From CAYPZL01 sp964415045 (GTDB taxonomy: Bacteria; Planctomycetota; Phycisphaerae; Sedimentisphaerales; Anaerobacaceae): DNA of 64,000 bases. Positions 63,653 to 64,000 of the stretch are shown one piece after another. How positions within the stretch are numbered: position 1 is the first letter of the stretch; each line of letters starts with the position of its first letter. Below the pieces are notes generated by a model, which saw nothing but the letters and a program-made list of their open reading frames with translations, was not told where the DNA came from and searched no databases. Where the stretch lies: contig CAYPZL010000006.1 of assembly GCA_964415045.1 (NCBI GenBank), positions 5,486 through 69,485 on the forward strand, in the 5' to 3' direction. A program made the position numbers and the translations under genes.

Positions 63653-63716
63653 GTAAAAGAGTGGGCGAGTAAAAGAGTAGATGGGTAAATGAGTGGATGA
63701 GTAAGAGAGTGGATGA
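63653..63716 (+). repeat. Tandem repeat, four 16-bp units
   Basis: Units GTAAAAGAGTGGGCGA, GTAAAAGAGTAGATGG, GTAAATGAGTGGATGA and GTAAGAGAGTGGATGA follow one another without gaps. They share GTAA-AGAGTGGATGA with one to four changes each. Confidence 0.8.
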
Positions 63717-63945
63717 GCGATGCCCACGTGCCGGAGCGTCAAGGAGAAGTCGATCATCGGTAATCAATTCCAATTCGTAGGGTGGCGGCTTGCCCGACCG
63801 ACTGTCATTCGCACGAAGAGCCTGCTCTTCGACCCGATGGGGGGGGGCGGGAATCCCGGATGCTTCGGTCGCTTCCTGACCCCTGTCTGCACAGGGGTGA
63901 CCGAGTCGGAGTATCAGGCCGTAGTCTGCGATGGCCGGAAAGGAT

Positions 63946-63963
63946 GGTGGGGCAAGCCCCACC
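63946..63963. repeat. Perfect short palindrome
   Basis: GGTGGGGC-AA-GCCCCACC forms an 8-bp hairpin with a 2-base loop. There is no T-run on either side, so it is more like a dispersed REP-type palindrome than a terminator. Confidence 0.45.
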
Positions 63964-64000
63964 CTGATATGGAACGACTTTCGTCAAGGGTAATTATTCG

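Larger units (their letters stand above)
63081..64000. other. Non-coding end region with short repeats
   Basis: 920 bp without a convincing gene. It contains three TTTCGGATTT-type units at 63333-63375, a 4-unit tandem repeat at 63653-63716, and a perfect GGTGGGGC/GCCCCACC hairpin at 63946-63963. Repeats reading like TTTCGGATTTCG and AGTGGATGAGTA are often seen scattered between genes in planctomycete genomes. No tRNA or transposase was seen. Confidence 0.5.

Noticed and set aside
1..64000. tRNA, rRNA, transposase or integrase genes
   Set aside because: No T-loop-like sequence, rRNA stretch, or transposase/integrase motif was found in any gap or frame I read.

Overview
The window is high-GC bacterial DNA that looks like a planctomycete, most likely of the Phycisphaerae/Sedimentisphaerales type. 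The signs are four secreted proteins ending in a planctomycete-like PEP-CTERM variant (P-A-P-G-A, glycine-rich hydrophobic stretch, Arg-rich end), a giant beta-helix protein rich in Asp-Pro-Asn (DPN) repeats with a dockerin-like segment, a PL1-type pectate lyase, and Gly/Met-rich secretin-like proteins. This assignment is inference from protein style; no rRNA or tRNA gene was seen.

Layout. 1-1719 (minus): two secreted carbohydrate-active enzymes, one cut by the window edge. 2276-5801: a SAP-like mini-protein (plus), an ATP-grasp ligase with a zinc metallopeptidase in one operon (minus), and a stand-alone GMP synthase ATP-pyrophosphatase (minus). 5942-16774 (minus): a compact ten-gene type II secretion operon read in the order gspC-D-E-F-G-I-J-K-L-M. 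17660-19850 (plus): a sigma-54 activator without a receiver domain, then a receiver-like protein whose phosphorylation site is lost, preceded by a -24/-12-like promoter. 20013-24837 (plus): four PAPGA/PEP-CTERM surface proteins (DUF4114-like, VWA, unknown, thioester-like) separated by long repeat-bearing leaders and repeated terminators. 25091-33735: a CPBP protease, two large proteins of unknown function, a NUDIX pseudogene, a zinc-ribbon membrane protein with a damaged 3' end, a Cys-rich mini-protein, an RRM protein and TsaB.

34038-60258 (plus): the most striking part, a two-gene unit. A 1246-aa secretin-family protein with a Gly/Met repeat is followed after 58 bp (97 bp to the preferred start) by one 22.4-kb gene for a protein of about 7460 aa. 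That protein has an N-terminal subtilisin, seven beta-helix modules each closed by the same short motif, InlB-like linkers, a second complete subtilisin and a VWA domain inserted at equivalent places in two duplicated modules, a dockerin-like segment and Fn3-like repeats. 60361-63080 (minus): aroA followed by a divergent aroC. 63081-64000: non-coding, with short repeats.

How it may fit together (inference): the type II system exports folded enzymes and surface proteins; the PAPGA proteins and the giant protein are surface products; the secretin next to the giant gene may be a dedicated outer-membrane exit. Gene functions come from recognised motifs read by eye; no database search was run.
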